A DNA stretch of 64,000 nt, from positions 6,424,501-6,488,500 of the forward strand of contig NC_092568.1 of NCBI RefSeq assembly GCF_037975245.1, read 5' to 3'. The position numbers and the translations under genes are program-made. The notes under the pieces are model-generated. The model searched no databases, was not told the origin of the DNA, and was given only the letters and a program-made list of their open reading frames with translations. Shown piece after piece: positions 63,292-64,000 of the stretch; positions within the stretch are counted from its first letter, which is position 1, and each line of letters opens with the position of its first letter. This DNA comes from Apostichopus japonicus (Eukaryota > Echinodermata > Holothuroidea > Aspidochirotida > Stichopodidae).

Positions 63292-63460
63292 ATGTCACAA
63301 TTCTGTGTTGTTGGAGGTTGCAATTATACCTCATCCAACAAAAGCATCAGCTTTTTTAGATTTCCGAGTAAAAGAACCGACGTAAAACGCCGCAGACTTT
63401 GGATCAATTTTTTGAGATCCACGCGGAAAGATTTTTCAGCACCCGGAGTATCTCATGCCC
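63292..63460 (+). CDS. THAP-domain protein, first coding exon (partial gene)
   Basis: Encodes MSQFCVVGGCNYTSSNKSIS then FFRFPSKRTDVKRRRLWINF and LRSTRKDFSAPGVSHA before the donor GCCC|GTAAGT. M-x-x-F-C-x-V-x-G-C is the start of the THAP C2CH zinc finger; F-x-R-F-P and the conserved Trp (LW) follow, as in the family. The distal Cys and His (C-S-x-H-F) must lie in the next exon, which I cannot see before the window ends. The ATG was chosen because THAP domains begin at the protein start; it has A at -3. THAP proteins bind DNA and include both host factors and relatives of P-element transposases; this fragment does not tell which. Confidence 0.85.
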
Positions 63461-64000
63461 GTAAGTCCACATGCATGACCCTGCTTCTGTGTATGCTGCA
63501 AATGTCTCATTCTGTGAAAATTATATACTGTCGATAGCTGTGTCGGACCATGGTCGGACATAGCTAATGTGAAATTGACCGTAAACACGCCCTGGACGTC
63601 CTTACATGTAACATTATATCACGCAATTGACAGTAATATATTTACTGTAAGAGATGACCGTATATATAAACCGTGCCAAGGGTATAGCATTGTTAATACA
63701 TGTACGGTAGTTAGTTACAACTCTCGCCGGCGTTGGCTCACAGCATGTGTAAATAGCCATGTTATGATTTATCTATTTCATTTGTTGTATTCCAGTATCG
63801 TGAGTTCGTGATACATGTGTAATATTGTCCGTTCTGTTTATTCCGACATCTGCATGGTCCAAGGAGTTGAATAAAAACGGTAGTATGTAGCGATCGGACG
63901 TTTTATTTCATTAGTGACTGTCTGATTGTGGGATGTTAGTACTGGTCAAGGCCTGTTTCAACTAGACCTAACTCTATGGAATTACACAGACTCACGGTAG
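63461..64000 (+). other. Intron of the THAP gene (runs off the window)
   Basis: Starts at GTAAGT. No acceptor followed by the missing C-S-x-H-F motif was found before the window end. Confidence 0.5.

Overview
This is eukaryotic DNA from an animal: AT-rich, with short exons bounded by GT-AG splice sites, long introns, LINE and hAT-type transposon relics, and many minisatellites. I infer a marine invertebrate deuterostome, most likely an echinoderm. The reasons are the exon structure, the LINE tails containing AGCGC/GCGCTT, and clusters of TAGGCCTA-type words, but the species cannot be fixed from the sequence alone.

One gene fills most of the window. From 9664 to at least 49913 on the + strand lies a tubulin polyglutamylase gene of the tubulin tyrosine ligase-like family, best matched to TTLL5. 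I could place 25 coding exons with agreeing splice phases, including one 27-nt candidate microexon. They encode an acidic N-terminus, the whole ATP-grasp TTL core, the basic microtubule-binding region, and the helical C-terminal blocks that mark TTLL5 rather than TTLL4 or TTLL7. The 3' end is unresolved. Several candidate last exons lie between 53104 and 55100, with an AATAAA at 55074, and the vertebrate-type C-terminus was not found.

The left flank (1-9663) has no gene I can support. It holds a hAT-like element (28-1255), a palindromic MITE (1499-1660), a hAT MITE with a perfect 8-bp target duplication (3027-3423), diverged tandem repeats (3780-4440), an inverted-repeat element containing a 10-bp minisatellite (about 5510-6280), and a decayed LINE reverse transcriptase (7812-9560) interrupted by a second MITE. 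The LINE relic ends about 100 bp before the TTLL5 start codon.

The introns carry at least nine minisatellite arrays with units of about 20 to 92 bp, a polypurine array (36515-37212), tRNA-derived SINE heads, LINE tails, and a nested transposon pair in intron 43335-45183.

The right flank (55100-63291) holds two more large arrays (97-bp and about 32-bp units) and two hAT-like elements with perfect 8-bp target duplications (58444-59883 and 60054-61662). These are related to the element at the left edge. At 63292 a second + strand gene begins: its first exon encodes the start of a THAP zinc-finger domain, and the rest lies outside the window.
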